Source of the DNA: Terebella lapidaria
Lineage: Eukaryota; Annelida; Polychaeta; Terebellida; Terebellidae
NCBI GenBank assembly: GCA_949152475.1
Contig: OX424563.1
Location: forward strand, 6,359,001 to 6,423,000
Direction: 5' to 3'
DNA: 64,000 nucleotides
Part shown: in pieces, positions 36,194 through 48,560 of the stretch
Position numbering within the stretch: position 1 is the first letter of the stretch
Layout of the letters: each line of letters opens with the position of its first letter
Position numbers and translations under genes: made by a program
The notes under the pieces: generated by a model
Told to the model about the DNA's origin: nothing
The model's input: only the letters and a program-made list of their open reading frames with translations
Database searches by the model: none

Positions 36194-39100
36194 GTGAGCA
36201 TTCTTGATGCCTTTGTAGTTGGTATATTTATTCGCATATTCATACTGGGAACATCATGTTCCAGGGAGGATGGTGAAAAAAGGGAAGATGATGAACAACG
36301 TTATAAATTCCGTGTGAGGCTATCATCACCAAGCACAACGGAGAAGAGAGAGAGAAAAAAGAAACCAACGTACCAAGAAAAAGTGGAACTCCTGAAAGAT
36401 GCAGATCCCTTGGGTTACAAGATGTTACTAGAAAAGGACAAAGAGAGGAAGAGGAAATACAGGGCAAATTTGTCACCAGATCGTAAGGAGAAGGCAGCAG
36501 AAAAAGCAAAGCTCCGGATGCGTAAAATGAGGTCGAAGAAGAAGGAACAGGATGGTAAATCTGGGAAAAGATATACAAGAAATGAGAAAGAAAAGCTGAG
36601 AAAGCAGTGGCGAGAACAGAAGAAGAGACAAAGATCGAAAATGTCCACTGACGAAAAGAAGAAGGAACTGAAGAAAAGGAGAGATTTATACAAACAGAAG
36701 AGACAAAGTGCTAGGAAAGAAAGGAACTGCTTTGCCTCAACACCAACGACGAGTGAAACGACTGACCAAAGCTTACCAACCTCGGAGAAGAAGAAGAGAG
36801 AGGGCCAAAGGGCAGAGGACGTCCAAATTGGGAAAACCAATGCGAAAATTGTGCAGGGGCTGAAAGACAGTTTGGAGACCATGAAGAAAAACAGATCTAG
36901 GAAGGGTTTAACTAAGTATAGATACGTTGTCAACTGCATCGCGGCCAAATATGCTAAAGATCAACGAGTTCGCAAAGCACTTGAAATCAAGTATGACTTT
37001 TGGAGAAAGTCTTCCATGCTTGAAGATGAAGATCTTGAGCCCACTCGAAGTGATGCATTGAGCACAGACATCAAGACAGAAATCCATGATCATTATGTAG
37101 CAGAATCGACTTGTGTTCCAAACAAGTCTGCAGTTGATACATCGCACGTGCAGAAAAGACTCCTAAACAAGACAGTGAAGAAACTGCATGCAGAGTATGA
37201 CAAGGGCGAAAATAAAATATCTCTCAGCACCTTCCAGAAACTGAAACCAAGAGAATGTCTTTCAGTGAATTCACACCGATTCAACTCTTGCCTGTGTGAG
37301 CTGTGCACAAATGCAGAAATGAAACTGAAGAAACTTCAAGTACATGCCACAAGAGAAGGACTGAGTCTTGAAATCAAAGACAAATATGATCTGAGCAACC
37401 GAAGTCTTTGTGATCCAAGTAATCCAGTCTGTATAGACAGAAGATGTCCAGAGTGTGGACCCAGCATCCTTGACGAAGTCTTTGAGCCACTCCGACGCAA
37501 AACAACAGGACATCAAATAAAGTGGCAAAAATGGGAGAACTACACCATGAAGAACGGAAAGCAAAGAATGCTGATCGATCATGAAACTTCTATCAAGGAG
37601 TGTCTGGTAGATCTCTATGAAGATGTGAAGCTGCTCCCAAGGCATCTGTTCAATGCTAAGTGGCAGCGAGACCAATACAACCAGCTGAAACGGGATCTCA
37701 CACCAGGATGGGTTCTGTCAACGCTGGACTTCTCAGAAAATTACAAATGTACACACCAGGACGAGGTTCAGTCAGCATTCTATCATTACAATCAGGCAAC
37801 AGTTCACCCTGTCGTGGTAAACTACATATGCCCTGACTGCAACGAAGCAGTTATGGAAGAATCTGTGGTCTTCATATCTCCAGATATTCGTCATGACTCA
37901 CATGCTGTTAACCAGTTCAGTGAGCGACTGACAAACCACCTGCACAAACAGGGAATTACCATCACGCACCAAGTTCAGTTCAGCGATGGGTGTGCAGCGC
38001 AATATAAAAGCAAGTTGCCGTTCTATCATCTGTCAACGAAAGATGATGTAGAAAAGGCCTATTTTGGTTCCCGGCATGGAAAAAATCCCTGTGATAGCCT
38101 TGGGGGTCTGGTGAAGAGGGCGGCGGAGCGACACGTGCGGAGTCGTCAAGGAGACATCAGAAATGCACAAGAACTTTATGAGTTTTGTGTGAGTAACCTT
38201 ACAGTAGACGGAAATGGGAAAAGATGCCAGCACAAGAAACGAACTTTCTTCTACGAAGATGAGATAAAGCGTGATGTTCCCAAACACATCATTGCCATCA
38301 AGGGAACCCGGAAGATTCATTCAGCTCGCAGCAGTAGCAAAAAACAGAAGGGTCAAATCGAAACCAGGAATCTAAGCTGTTTCTGTCATTCATGCCGTGG
38401 ACTGGGTGGTGAACCTTGTCCAAACACCCGGTATATCAATGACTGGGAGGAAGCTTCTGTACTCAAGAGCAAAGTTTCTCAAATGGTCCGTAATCGAAAG
38501 AGGAAAACTACAATGAAGACCCAACCTGGAAGTGAACTGACCACAGACGATTCGGATGACACACCAGAGAAAAAACGACCGAAGAAAATGCCAAGAAAAG
38601 ATGCCATCAACAACAAGAAACCCAAAGTGAAAACTCGAAGTGCAAGTTCACGAAAGAAAAAGAAAACAGAGAAAGCCATTGACACAGGATGCAAGCAAGG
38701 GGTGGTGGCTCCTGGTGCATCAGTAAAGCAGCCACAGCACCCAAAAGAAGAGGGAGCAGATAGTGTCTCTGTCGAAGTTGTCAAAACCACAGCAAGAAAG
38801 AGTGCTGCTAGCAAAATGAAAGGCAAGAATGATGACCGGTCAACCAAAACGGTTGCGTGTGCCTCACCAGAAACTGATAGCAAACGCAAAGTAGAAACTG
38901 GAAGCCTAGAGAACAGAACGATGGAATCAGGAGAGACGGATCCAGATCAAATTCTTCGCGAACTGCGAGAGACACCCACATTTCGAAAGTTGAAGGCGGT
39001 GGCAGATGCAATATGCCTACCTCCTCTAAAACATGTAGATGACGGCATGCTTTCGCTGTGTGCAACAAAGAAAATGATTGACAAAAACAGCTTGGAATTG

Positions 39101-42100
39101 AAGCCTGAAAGCACAAACGCAGTGGAGAGATTTCCAGTGATCATCGGTGCTGATGGGAACTGTTTGCCCAGATGCGGATCCCTGATAAGCCAAGGGAATG
39201 AAGACGGTCACCTAGAAATACGTTTGCGCATTATTCTCGAACTTATAAAACATGAAGATTTGTATTTAGATGATGAGTTTCTCCCATCAAAACAATTTGC
39301 GATGTATTCTGAGGAGTTCAAAGGGAACAGAAAACTTAACAGAAGAACCATCAAGGCCATATTCGAGAGCGAAGTCAAGTCACTTTGCAGACCTGGTGTC
39401 TACATGGGTTTATGGCAGATTGCAGCATTGGCGAGTGTGTTAGAAAGACCTATCGTTTCGGTCTATCCAGACTACGGGGGGCACACAGTTAAATTGGATG
39501 CACATCGCACCTTCCAGCCACGACTCGAAAGCCACAGGTCACCAGCATATATCATGTGGACAAATATTTCTGGCAGAAAAATCCCTGCAAAACGATGGGT
39601 TCCAAATCATTTTGTGGTGATGTTGCCAGTAAATGCAACTCAAAAGTGTCAGTCAGTTGATGAACCAGAAAGCACCGAATGCAGCTTCAACCTTCATGAT
39701 ATCCTTGATCCTGATGCATACGACAATGTCATGTGTGCTTTAGATGACACATTTGATGAAAAAATGATTCCCGGAATCATCAACATGACCTCAGAAGACA
39801 GTCCCGAGAACGGCACCATGGACACGCCAGCCCCCCAGGGGCTTCCCGAGACCTCAGAAGACAGTCCCGAGAACGGCACCATGGACACACCAGTCCCCCA
39901 GGGGCTTCCCGAGACCTTACGAGACAGTCCCGAGAACGGCACCATGGACACGCCAGTCCCCCAGGGGCTTCCCGAGACCTCAGAAGACAGTCCCCAGAAC
40001 GGCACCATGTACACGCCAGTCCCCCAGGGGCTTCCCGAGACCTCAGAAGACAGTCCCGAGAACGGCACCATGGACACGCCAGTCCCCCAGGGGCTTCCCG
40101 AGACCTCAGAAGACAGTCCCGAGAACGGCACCATGTACACGCCAGTCCCCCAGGGGCTTCCCGAGACCTCAGAAGACAGTCCCGAGAACGGCACCATGGA
40201 CACGCCAGTCCCCCAGGGGCTTCCCGAGACCTCAGAAGACAGTCCCGAGAACGGCACCATGGACACGCCAGTCCCCCAGGGGCTTCCCGAGACCTTACAA
40301 GACAGTCCCGAGAACGGCACCATGGACACGCCAGTCCCCCAGGGGCTTCCCGAGACCTCAGAAGACAGTCCCGAGAACGGCACCATGGACACGCCAGTCC
40401 CCCAGGGGCTTCCCGAGACCTCAGAAGACAGTCCCGAGAACGGCACCATGGACACGCCAGTCCCCCAGGGGCTTCACGAGACCTTACAAGACAGTCCCGA
40501 GAACGGCACCATGGACACGCCAGTCCTCCAGGGGCTTCCCGAGACCTCAGAAGACAGTCCCGAGAACGGCACCATGGACACGCCAGTCCCCCAGGGGCTT
40601 CACGAGACCTTACAAGACAGTCCCGAGAACGGCACCATGGACACGCCAGTCCTCCAGGGGCTTCCCGAGACCTCAGAAGACAGTCCCGAGAACGGCACCA
40701 TGGGCACGCCAGTCCCCCAGGGGCTTCCCGAGACCTCAGAAGACAGTCCCCAGAACGGCAGCATGTACACGCCAGTCCCCCAGGGGCTTCCCGAGACCTC
40801 AGAAGACAGTCCCGAGAACGGCACCATGGACACGCCAGTCCCCCAGGGGCTTCCCGAGACCTCAGAAGACAGTCCCGAGAACGGCACCATGTACACGCCA
40901 GTCCCCCAGGGGCTTCCCGAGACCTCAGAAGACAGTCCCGAGAACGGCACCATGGACACGCCAGTCCCCCAGGGGCTTCCCGAGACCTCAGAAGACAGTC
41001 CCGAGAACGGCACCATGGACACGCCAGTCCCCCAGGGGCTTCCCGAGACCTTACAAGACAGTCCCGAGAACGGCACCATGGACACGCCAGTCCCCCAGGG
41101 GCTTCCCGAGACCTCAGAAGACAGTCCCGAGAACGGCACCATGGATACGCCAGTCCCCCAGGGGCTTCCCGAGACCTCAGAAGACAGTCCCCAGAACGGC
41201 ACCATGGACACGCCAGTCCCCCAGGGGCTTCCCGAGACCTTACAAGACAGTCCCGAGAACGGAACCATGGACACGCCAGTCCCCCAGGGGCTTCCCGAGA
41301 CCTTACAAGACAGTCCCGAGAACGGCACCATGGACACGCCAGTCCCCCAGGGGCTTCTCGAGACCTCAGAAGACAGTCCCCAGAACGGCACCATGGACAC
41401 GCCAGTCCCCCAGGGGCTTCCCGAGACCTCAGAAGACAGTCCCCAGAACGGCACCATGGACACGCCAGTCCCCCAGGGGCTTCCCGAGACCTTACATGAC
41501 AGTCCCGAGAACGGAACCATGGACACGCCAGTCCCCCAGGGGCTTCCCGAGACCTTACAAGACAGTCCCGAGAACGGCACCATGGACACGCCAGTCCCCC
41601 AGGGGCTTCTCGAGACCTCAGAAGACAGTCCCCAGAACGGCACCATGGACACGCCAGTCCCCCAGGGGCTTCCAGAGACCTTACAAGACAGTCCCGAGAA
41701 CGGAACCATGGACACGCCAGTCCCCCAGGGGCTTCCCGAGACCTTACAAGACAGTCCCGAGAACGGCACCATGAACACGCCAGTCCCCCAGGGGCTTCTC
41801 GAGACCTCAGAAGACAGTCCCCAGAACGGCACCATGGACACGCCAGTCCCCCAGGGGCTTCCCGAGACCTCAGAATACAGTCCCGAGAACGGCACCATGG
41901 ACACGCCAGTCCCCCAGGGGCTTCCCGAGACCTCAGAAGACAGTCTCGCTGAGACCAACATGATGGCCGGTGAACAAAGATATGAGTAAGTGATTTCAGA
42001 AATAGTAATTGATACCATATTTCGGGCTTTGTATGTTACTATTGACATGACAACTGTATCAGCTGAAACAACATTATTTTGCTTTAATCACATGCATTTG

Positions 42101-42591
42101 GGCTTACTTCTATTGTCATCTGATTTTTTTGCAGAGATGGAACTCATGTTCTTGTTTCACATGGATCTAATACATTGCCGGGTCTTGTGGTGAGTTCAGA
42201 TGCTGTTGATGTTTGATTGTCGTACCATGGTGAATTCATGATGATTGCTTAATATTTTATGGTGAGTACTTAATGTTGCCATTATGTCACTTTCAGAGTG
42301 GAATTGACCATGATGGAGATTACTGGCTGTTTTTTTACAAACGCGTCAAACAGAAGTGGGGCACTGCCTGGGTTATGATGGACGCGCCCTTCCTGGTGCC
42401 CGGGGGTGATATCTTACAGCCTCTGCCCCCACCAACAGCAACCAAAAGAGGGAGACGAGAATATTACAGGTTCAGTTCAATCACATTTTGGGAATGACTG
42501 ATTTGCATCTTTTGTCTCATGCAATATATGTTGTATTATATACCTAATATATTTTATTCCTTATCTGAATAGTTGGCCAGATGTGGATTGA
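36194..42591 (+). CDS. Large transposase-like protein with OTU-type domain and 34 x 21-aa repeats, four exons
   Basis: The long frame 36,194-41,985 is spliced (donor GA|GTAAGT) to 42,135-42,189 (GCAG acceptor, GTG|GTGAGT donor), 42,297-42,469 (TTTCAG acceptor) and 42,573-42,591 (stop TGA). All phases agree, giving about 2,012 residues. Residues ~30-200 are very Lys/Arg-rich. A Cys-rich part (CLCELC ~366; RRCPECG ~420) precedes a core with LDFSENY (D512), FSDGCAAQYK (D598) and YFGSRHGKNPCD (D634). This signature is shared with uncharacterised, probably transposon-derived metazoan proteins. Residues ~980-1145 are OTU/vertnin-like: DGNC (C990) and WVPNHFV (H1139). Residues 1200-1913 are tandem repeats. 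The first ~25 residues may be intron read-through: an acceptor-like CAG ends at 36,264. The core is uninterrupted, unlike the 1-2016 copy, so it may be a recently active or domesticated gene. Catalytic roles are inferred. Confidence 0.85.
39791..41932 (+). repeat. 63-bp in-frame minisatellite, 34 units
   Basis: Each 63-bp unit encodes 21 residues (SEDSPENGTMDTP followed by VPQGLPET). Variants are at positions 1-2 (SE, LQ, LR, LH), 6 (E/Q), 11 (D/Y/G/N), 15 (P/L) and 19 (P/H/L). Nucleotide identity is very high, including silent sites. Units 4-9 (39,980-40,357) and 16-21 (40,736-41,113) have the same variant order, so a block of about 12 units was duplicated. A three-unit motif (SEDSPQN, LQ/LH, LQ ending LLET) recurs at units 23-25, 27-29 and 30-32. 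A decayed unit precedes the exon end. Long antisense frames here exist only because the unit length is a multiple of three. Confidence 0.97.
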
Positions 42592-42633
42592 AGATTGAAG
42601 AAAACTCGAAGAAGAGTTATGTAAAATTCATTG

Positions 42634-42639
42634 AATAAA
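42634..42639 (+). promoter_or_regulatory. Poly(A) signal AATAAA of the large gene
   Basis: AATAAA lies 43 bp after the stop at 42,589-42,591. A T/GT-rich stretch (TAGTTGTGTATGCTTTGTCC) follows. This supports 42.65 kb as the transcript end. Confidence 0.65.
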
Positions 42640-42659
42640 ATAGTTGTGTATGCTTTGTC

Positions 42660-43186
42660 CTTATCTTGCGTCTTCATTAATGAAAACAAGAATATTGCAA
42701 CCGGTGTAAACAGAATGTACGCTCATGTACCTTGAATCGCTCAAAAGGTCGAATTGTAAAACATGCTCCTTTCTTAAAATGATCACGAAGAGATAAAAAT
42801 CAACCAAAATTGGTTTTGATTCGTGAATAGTATTTCAGTTTTTGCAGTACGACAATAATATTCACATTAGGTTTGAAAAAGAAGAAAAATGACTCACAAA
42901 TTATTGCACGACATTCTGGTGTGTATACAACCACATCGCAAAGTGTCGGAGTCTCAATACAGCTTCAAAACGCAGATTTACGATCAGTAATGTCAGTCAT
43001 CGTGTATGTGACACCTGTTAATTTCTGAAGAATTTGGGGTCTGTCTGTATTATTTGTGGCATTTCTAGTTTTTACACGTAAAATAAACCATACAGAAATG
43101 AATTAACACTACTTCAAGCCAGGATAGCCCGCGGTCTGCAAATTATGAACATTTTCCTAGCAGGTAATAATTTTAAAAATTCGTTT
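42660..43186. other. Non-coding stretch, nothing recognised
   Basis: Sequence downstream of the gene. No inverted counterpart of the gene's upstream flank (35.0-36.2 kb) was seen, so transposon ends could not be defined. Confidence 0.35.
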
Positions 43187-43720
43187 GGACGTAACAATGG
43201 ACACAATTATTTTTTATTCCAATTTATAGAAATAATACTTACTATTATACCACGGAATGCATCTCAAAATAATATAGACATGTATTCTCTTAGATATGTG
43301 AGGAAATTAGTGAGCAAGTGCTAATATTGTTAATATCCTGGACATTCAAAACAGAAAAATGTGTCTTGTTACGTCCTGCATGAATAATCGCAGCTGTACG
43401 ACTCCCTGGCCTATACTAATATAAAGTGATGCATTACTGACACAGAACTCCGACATATGAAGGACTTGGAGTGATTGTTTCTTATTTTTGTATGGAAGTT
43501 TATCAGAAAAAGCAAACTAAAGTTTCTCTTAGAGTCCTAGTTACGTCCGAAAGTCGAAATGTAAAAACTCATTTTTTTCAGTATCCAATGGAGTCACATT
43601 CTTTCTGATGTGACTCTGAATGTGCAATATAATATTCGTCGCAAGAGCAAGATCTGTTTTCCATTTGGTTGAAGTTTTTTCTGTGATTTTGTCTTAAATT
43701 GGACGTAACCAATATTCCCT
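43187..43720. repeat. Outlying fragment of the GGACGTAAC satellite
   Basis: TTGGACGTAACAATGGACAC (43,187), GTGTCTTGTTACGTCC (about 43,362), GTTACGTCC (about 43,540) and TTGGACGTAACC (about 43,698) repeat the paired motifs of 29-32 kb, about 12 kb away. The spacing between the motifs is irregular. Confidence 0.7.
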
Positions 43721-44069
43721 GACAGAGAATTTCGTGTCATATTCTTAAAATTTTTAATCTTTTGCTTATATGATGCATCATCAGGAGCATTGCTTCATCG
43801 ATTCATCATGACTTCGATGAAATACGTGTCAGATATCAAATATATGTATCTGTTTAGATTCAGTGATAAGTTTACTCCGTTTCAAGAGCTTAGTACTGGA
43901 TGAAGGATGTTGAGAGACAATGTCACTCTTAGTGGAGGCATTATAATATAACTCTTAATATAAGCCTTTGGCCGTACATAAAGGTAGCACTTCCCTTCAT
44001 ATGCCCATGGGTGTGAAAATTGGAGGGGCTTAATTACGGGGATTACCGGTAATATATTGGGCAATAATA

Positions 44070-44230
44070 TTCAACAATGTAAGTATCAACCTATTATCAC
44101 CAATACAGATGTAGGACTATTATTATTGAATATATGTGTGAAGCGTTATGATGTCTTCACAGTTATGTGCACATGTGCTGTTATACTCATAAGACAGTCT
44201 GCAACACTCCATTATCGGAATAAACCTTTA
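44070..44230. repeat. Dispersed repeat family R1, fragment
   Basis: 'CAATGTAAGTATCAACCTAT' and 'TATCACCAATACAGATGTAG' match the front of the R1 copies at 14.5, 47.6 and 48.3 kb. Confidence 0.55.
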
Positions 44231-44879
44231 TTGTGGGATTGTCGGCCCTTTCATAGATTAGATATGTATATTGTTTAGATATGTATATTGTTGTTAAATT
44301 AAAATATGTTTAATGTCATCCCTATCAATACCAAATACTTGACGAAATTTCCCTATTAAAGCTGAGCATTTTCACATTTCCATACGTCACTTTTTGTGGA
44401 ACACATTAACGTCGATATAAGTATCTTACAATATCGACTTTTATTTTAATTTAACACCAAGATCTATATATTGAGAAAACTAGAAAACCGAGGGAAGGCT
44501 CGATATAACGAGAGAACATGCCCAATATACTTGATATCACAATATTCCAATCAATTACGATATCGCAGCGTAATTTTGTATTCAAAGGGAAAGTAAAGTA
44601 AGTAAATGCTTTAAGTGACATGTACATTTGAAACAAATATATGAATATGAACATCGTACCCAGCCCCACAAGGCTTATAAGTCACTACATACAAATTTTA
44701 TACATTATAATATATACATATGTGATTGGCGTATATCCCATGCTTTACATAAATAATGTGCAAGCTGTTTTTGTTTTGAGCAAAATAAATTTACTATGAC
44801 GATCCAGAGACAGAAAATTTAGATTCAATTTTGAAATATCACAAAATAACCGAGTTCTTATTTCCTCATAGATAGGACA

Positions 44880-45140
44880 TCTGTGAAATTCTAACGAATT
44901 TGGAAGATGATATCAGGGAATAACCAAAGCAAGGAATGGGTATTGAGTTATTTTAAATGAAGTTTGAATTTACCCATTTGAAAACTGACTGGCAGCTGAT
45001 TCAAGGGATTGACATCCACACTATAGCTGCTGGCACGATAGAAATATACATTCGTTCAAAATTGCAAATTTTAAAATCGATAACGGCACAAGCACCTCGA
45101 TTTGCATAATGCTTATCTGATCATGGGGTGAATCATACAA
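44880..45140. repeat. Dispersed repeat R5, copy 2
   Basis: 'TTCAAGGGATTGACATCC' and 'ACTATAGCTGCTGGCAC' match 8.24-8.31 kb, with weaker similarity on both sides. Confidence 0.5.
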
Positions 45141-45346
45141 GTGCACAAAAAACGACATTCACTTGTTTTTTTTATCGACACCTCTTTCTTCAGATATCTA
45201 CTGTCAAAATAGTATTGGCGTTTCAGGGATATAATGCACTTTAGGATAGAACAATGCTGACGGCGATTTATAAAAAAAATCAGGTTTATATTTCTAATAT
45301 TGATCAGTTCTAGCATTTTGATGTATTGCGATGTGCTACAAAAGGC

Positions 45347-45628
45347 TACGGTGGCTCGTATAGGACATTGCTTTTTTGATATTTTATACGCGTATTTAGT
45401 TTTATATGCATATTCAATCATTAATTACACATATTGTGTATGCGTACTTAATAATGTATTATTATTTAAATATTATTATTTAAAATTTCGAATACACATT
45501 TAAAAAAGATTTGAATACACGTATTAAATTATTAAATATGCATATAAAATAATAAATATGCATAATAAATGATTAAATATGCGTATAAAATATTAAATAC
45601 GCATATATATCCTAAAAGAGCCACCGTA
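45347..45628. mobile_element. 282-bp MITE, family M2 (TACGGTGGCTC termini)
   Basis: TACGGTGGCTCGTATAGGA at 45,347 is mirrored by TCCTAAAAGAGCCACCGTA ending at 45,628. The interior is made of ATTAAATACGCGTAT-like units pointing inward from both ends. Flanks (AAAGGC / AAGCAC) do not form a clear duplication. It is the same family as 46,025-46,903. Confidence 0.82.
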
Positions 45629-46024
45629 AAGCACTGTTTGAAGCATCCTGTATGGTTTAAATCAAAAGAGATATTTCGTTAATGAGCTGGTGAGCAATCT
45701 TCACACATTGAACAACTAAGAGACATCATATCTGTCAATGACCGGAATCGCTGTCCATTCTTGTCTTTTGAAATACGCCATTACTTTTCAGCAATAGACA
45801 TAAATGTACTCCATTCTTATTGAGTCTAAAAATGGACAGTCTGTGTGATATATTTTAATTGAAACAATCAGAGATTGCAGACCCTCATCACACTGATTTA
45901 GTCAATTTTACAGGTTGAACACATTTTTAACGCAGCATTCCAGAAACGTGTTTACAGACCTTTTGTTACTGACGAAAAATAAAAATAGACAAACACGAAT
46001 CTTTCATAAACAAAGGGGCATACC

Positions 46025-46903
46025 TACGGTGGCTGATATATGCCATATTTTTATTTTTCAGAATTCATTCATTTATTTTTTCCAGAAAGACATTCAAGAG
46101 AAAATAAAATAATTAAATGCACGTACTTAATGTTAAATACGCGTACCTAATATTAAATACACGTACTTAATATTAAATACACGTACTTAATATTAAATAC
46201 ACGTATATAATATTAAATACGCGTATATAATATTAAATTCGTGTATTTAATATTAAATACGCGTACATAATGTTAAATATGCGTACTTAATGTTAGATAC
46301 ACTTACTTAATGTTAAATTAGCAAAAAATGGATGTGGTTATGTTGCTGTGTATGTCTTGTGAAACATGGCGCTGCAAAAAAAAAATCTAACTGTCTGGTA
46401 TTCAATATTAAGTACGTGTATTTAACATTAAACACACATATTTAATATTATGTACGCGTATTTAATAGTAAGTACGCGTATTTAATATTAAATACGCGTA
46501 TTTAATAATAAGTACGCATATTTAGTATTAAGTACACGTATTTAATATTAAATACGCGTGTTTAATATTATGTACGTGTATTTAATATTGAGTACGCGTA
46601 TTTAATATTAAATATGCGTATTTAATATTAAGTACGCGTATTTAAACATTAAGTACGCGTATTCAATATTAGGTACATGTATGTAATATTATATACGCGT
46701 ATTTAATATTATGTACGTGTATTTAATATTAAGTACGCATATTTAATATTAAGTACGCATATTTAATATTAAATAGGCGTATTTAAACATTTAATATTAA
46801 GTACGCGTATTTAATATTAAGTACGTGTATTACAACCGTCTGGAAAATGTCGTAAATGAACGAAAACTAAAGAATAAAACTATGGCATATATCAGCCACT
46901 GTA
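46025..46903. mobile_element. 879-bp MITE, family M2, with candidate 6-bp target duplication
   Basis: TACGGTGGCTGATATATGCC starts at 46,025 and GGCATATATCAGCCACTGTA ends at 46,903. CATACC flanks both sides (46,019-46,024 and 46,904-46,909). Subterminal arrays of ~20-bp TTAATATTAAATACGCGTA units fill 46,110-46,320 in one orientation and 46,405-46,840 in the other. A short unique centre (about 46,325-46,400) lies between them. There is no coding frame. Confidence 0.87.
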
Positions 46904-47039
46904 CATACCAAATTTTAATTAATTTCAACTTGACAAAGTTGTGACGTTTTGGATCACCCTGTATATATATTTCGAACTGAATTGTGAGTTCACATAATCC
47001 TACATAACTTATTGGATAAATGAATAAACTTATATATTG

Positions 47040-47430
47040 TCTTGCACTTAGAGATCACTTGGTAACACTCTACGAAGTTTCACACAGGCTTTGTTCCAAG
47101 CTTTCGGAAAACAGACTTGCTCATCAATATCTTCTCGGTGGTAAAAATGCCAGCCTATGCTCTTATGATTTCTCTTCATATTGCTACTAATTACACTGTC
47201 AGATGAAAGAGGCTACCAAATTAATTATTTGCCTTGTGTGGAAATGCAATTGTCACCGTGACAAAAATGCTGATACCGTTGAGTGTGTGGATCTGGTACA
47301 CTGAGACGACAAATAGCCTGTAATCATATCGCCCTTCAAACCGTGTTTCTGCGCATGCAAATTGCATCTAACACTGACATGAATGTGAAGATTGTCCACT
47401 CAAATGCCTATTTCAGATTCCGTCATAACC
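47040..47430. repeat. Dispersed repeat family R2, copy 2
   Basis: Ordered matches to 11,740-12,080 include 'GACTTGCTCATCA', 'TGATTTCTCTTCAT', 'CAAATTAATTATTTGCC' and 'GTTTCTGCGCATGCAAAT'. The 69-residue frame here is unsupported. Confidence 0.7.
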
Positions 47431-47629
47431 AGTCCTGTTGTACTAAGACAATATCGCGCGTGTTCACAAGAATCCCGTCCGTAACTCCTTAGTTTCGTTG
47501 GACATCTAAATCTTGCTCTGTTTATTTTTTTAACTGACTGGGAATAACACTGACATATGTTGATAACTTGCACGTTGTGGGTGGGTTATCCTACAGTTAT
47601 CCTATCATTGCACTGGTATTGGTGGCTTG

Positions 47630-48560
47630 TACAATGTAGGTATCAAACTATTACCACTAATACATCTAGATTTTAATGACGACAGTAGGAAACGTAAAAT
47701 AAAGATCAAAGATAGAAACAAAGATCACAAAAAATAAACAGCAAAAAACACAACAATGCCTATATTAACACAACATTGCCTATATATAATACTCATTCAA
47801 CAATGACTATCACGAAACTGTAAAATAGCACTATAATATAAAATGCCCTTCACGGTCAATTCAATTTGTTTGATGATAGATAAATGCGTACACACAATTC
47901 CACAAAACACAAAATTCAGACAAACAAGAGGCAATTTTAAACAACACAATATAAAAAATAATTATGAGTCAAGATTTGTATCTATTTGTATTTATTATTT
48001 CGAGATCTAACATTTGTTTTTCATTATTGTCACACTAATCTATTTTTACCACATGGTTCTGAAACTTGATGACGTCATTGGTCTGCCCCCTGATGACATC
48101 ATTGTGGCTTTCGATATAACACATTGGTCAGTTTGATAGTGACAATGGTTAATTTTATGGCACGATTTGGCTCCATCGTAACTGTTATGGTATTAGTAAT
48201 AGGTTATTATATTTAATAGGTCCATATGTACAATAAATCAATCACCCAAGTGAATAAACAAAAACTTAAAATACGATGAAAAAAATTACTTCACTTATAA
48301 ATGTACGTATCAGCCTATTATCACCACCGATACAACTGGATTTTGATTATTCCTTTAACAAACCTGAAAATACAACAGTTTGTGAATACTAACAAACCCC
48401 TGCCAAATATTTACAGCCAAAAACCAAAGTGGACACATCAGGGGCAGACAGTGTTTTTAAGTTGTAGGTGTTTCTATTGTATATTTGATGGAATTATACC
48501 ATTACCGCAGTACATAAACATGCTGCTCAAATCCCTATTTCAGAGTATTGCAATACGTTG
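47630..48560. repeat. Dispersed repeat family R1, two adjacent partial copies
   Basis: R1 starts occur at about 47,635 ('ACAATGTAGGTATCAAACTA') and about 48,303. The second continues to 'CATCAGGGGCAGACAGTG' and 'TTTCTATTGTATATTTGATG' like the 5.6 kb and 14.6 kb copies. No coding potential. Confidence 0.6.

Noticed and set aside
39694..42048. Long antisense open frames (253 and 482 codons) across the 63-bp repeat
   Set aside because: They exist because the 63-bp unit is a multiple of three and happens to lack stops on the other strand. No splice, start or family evidence supports them.
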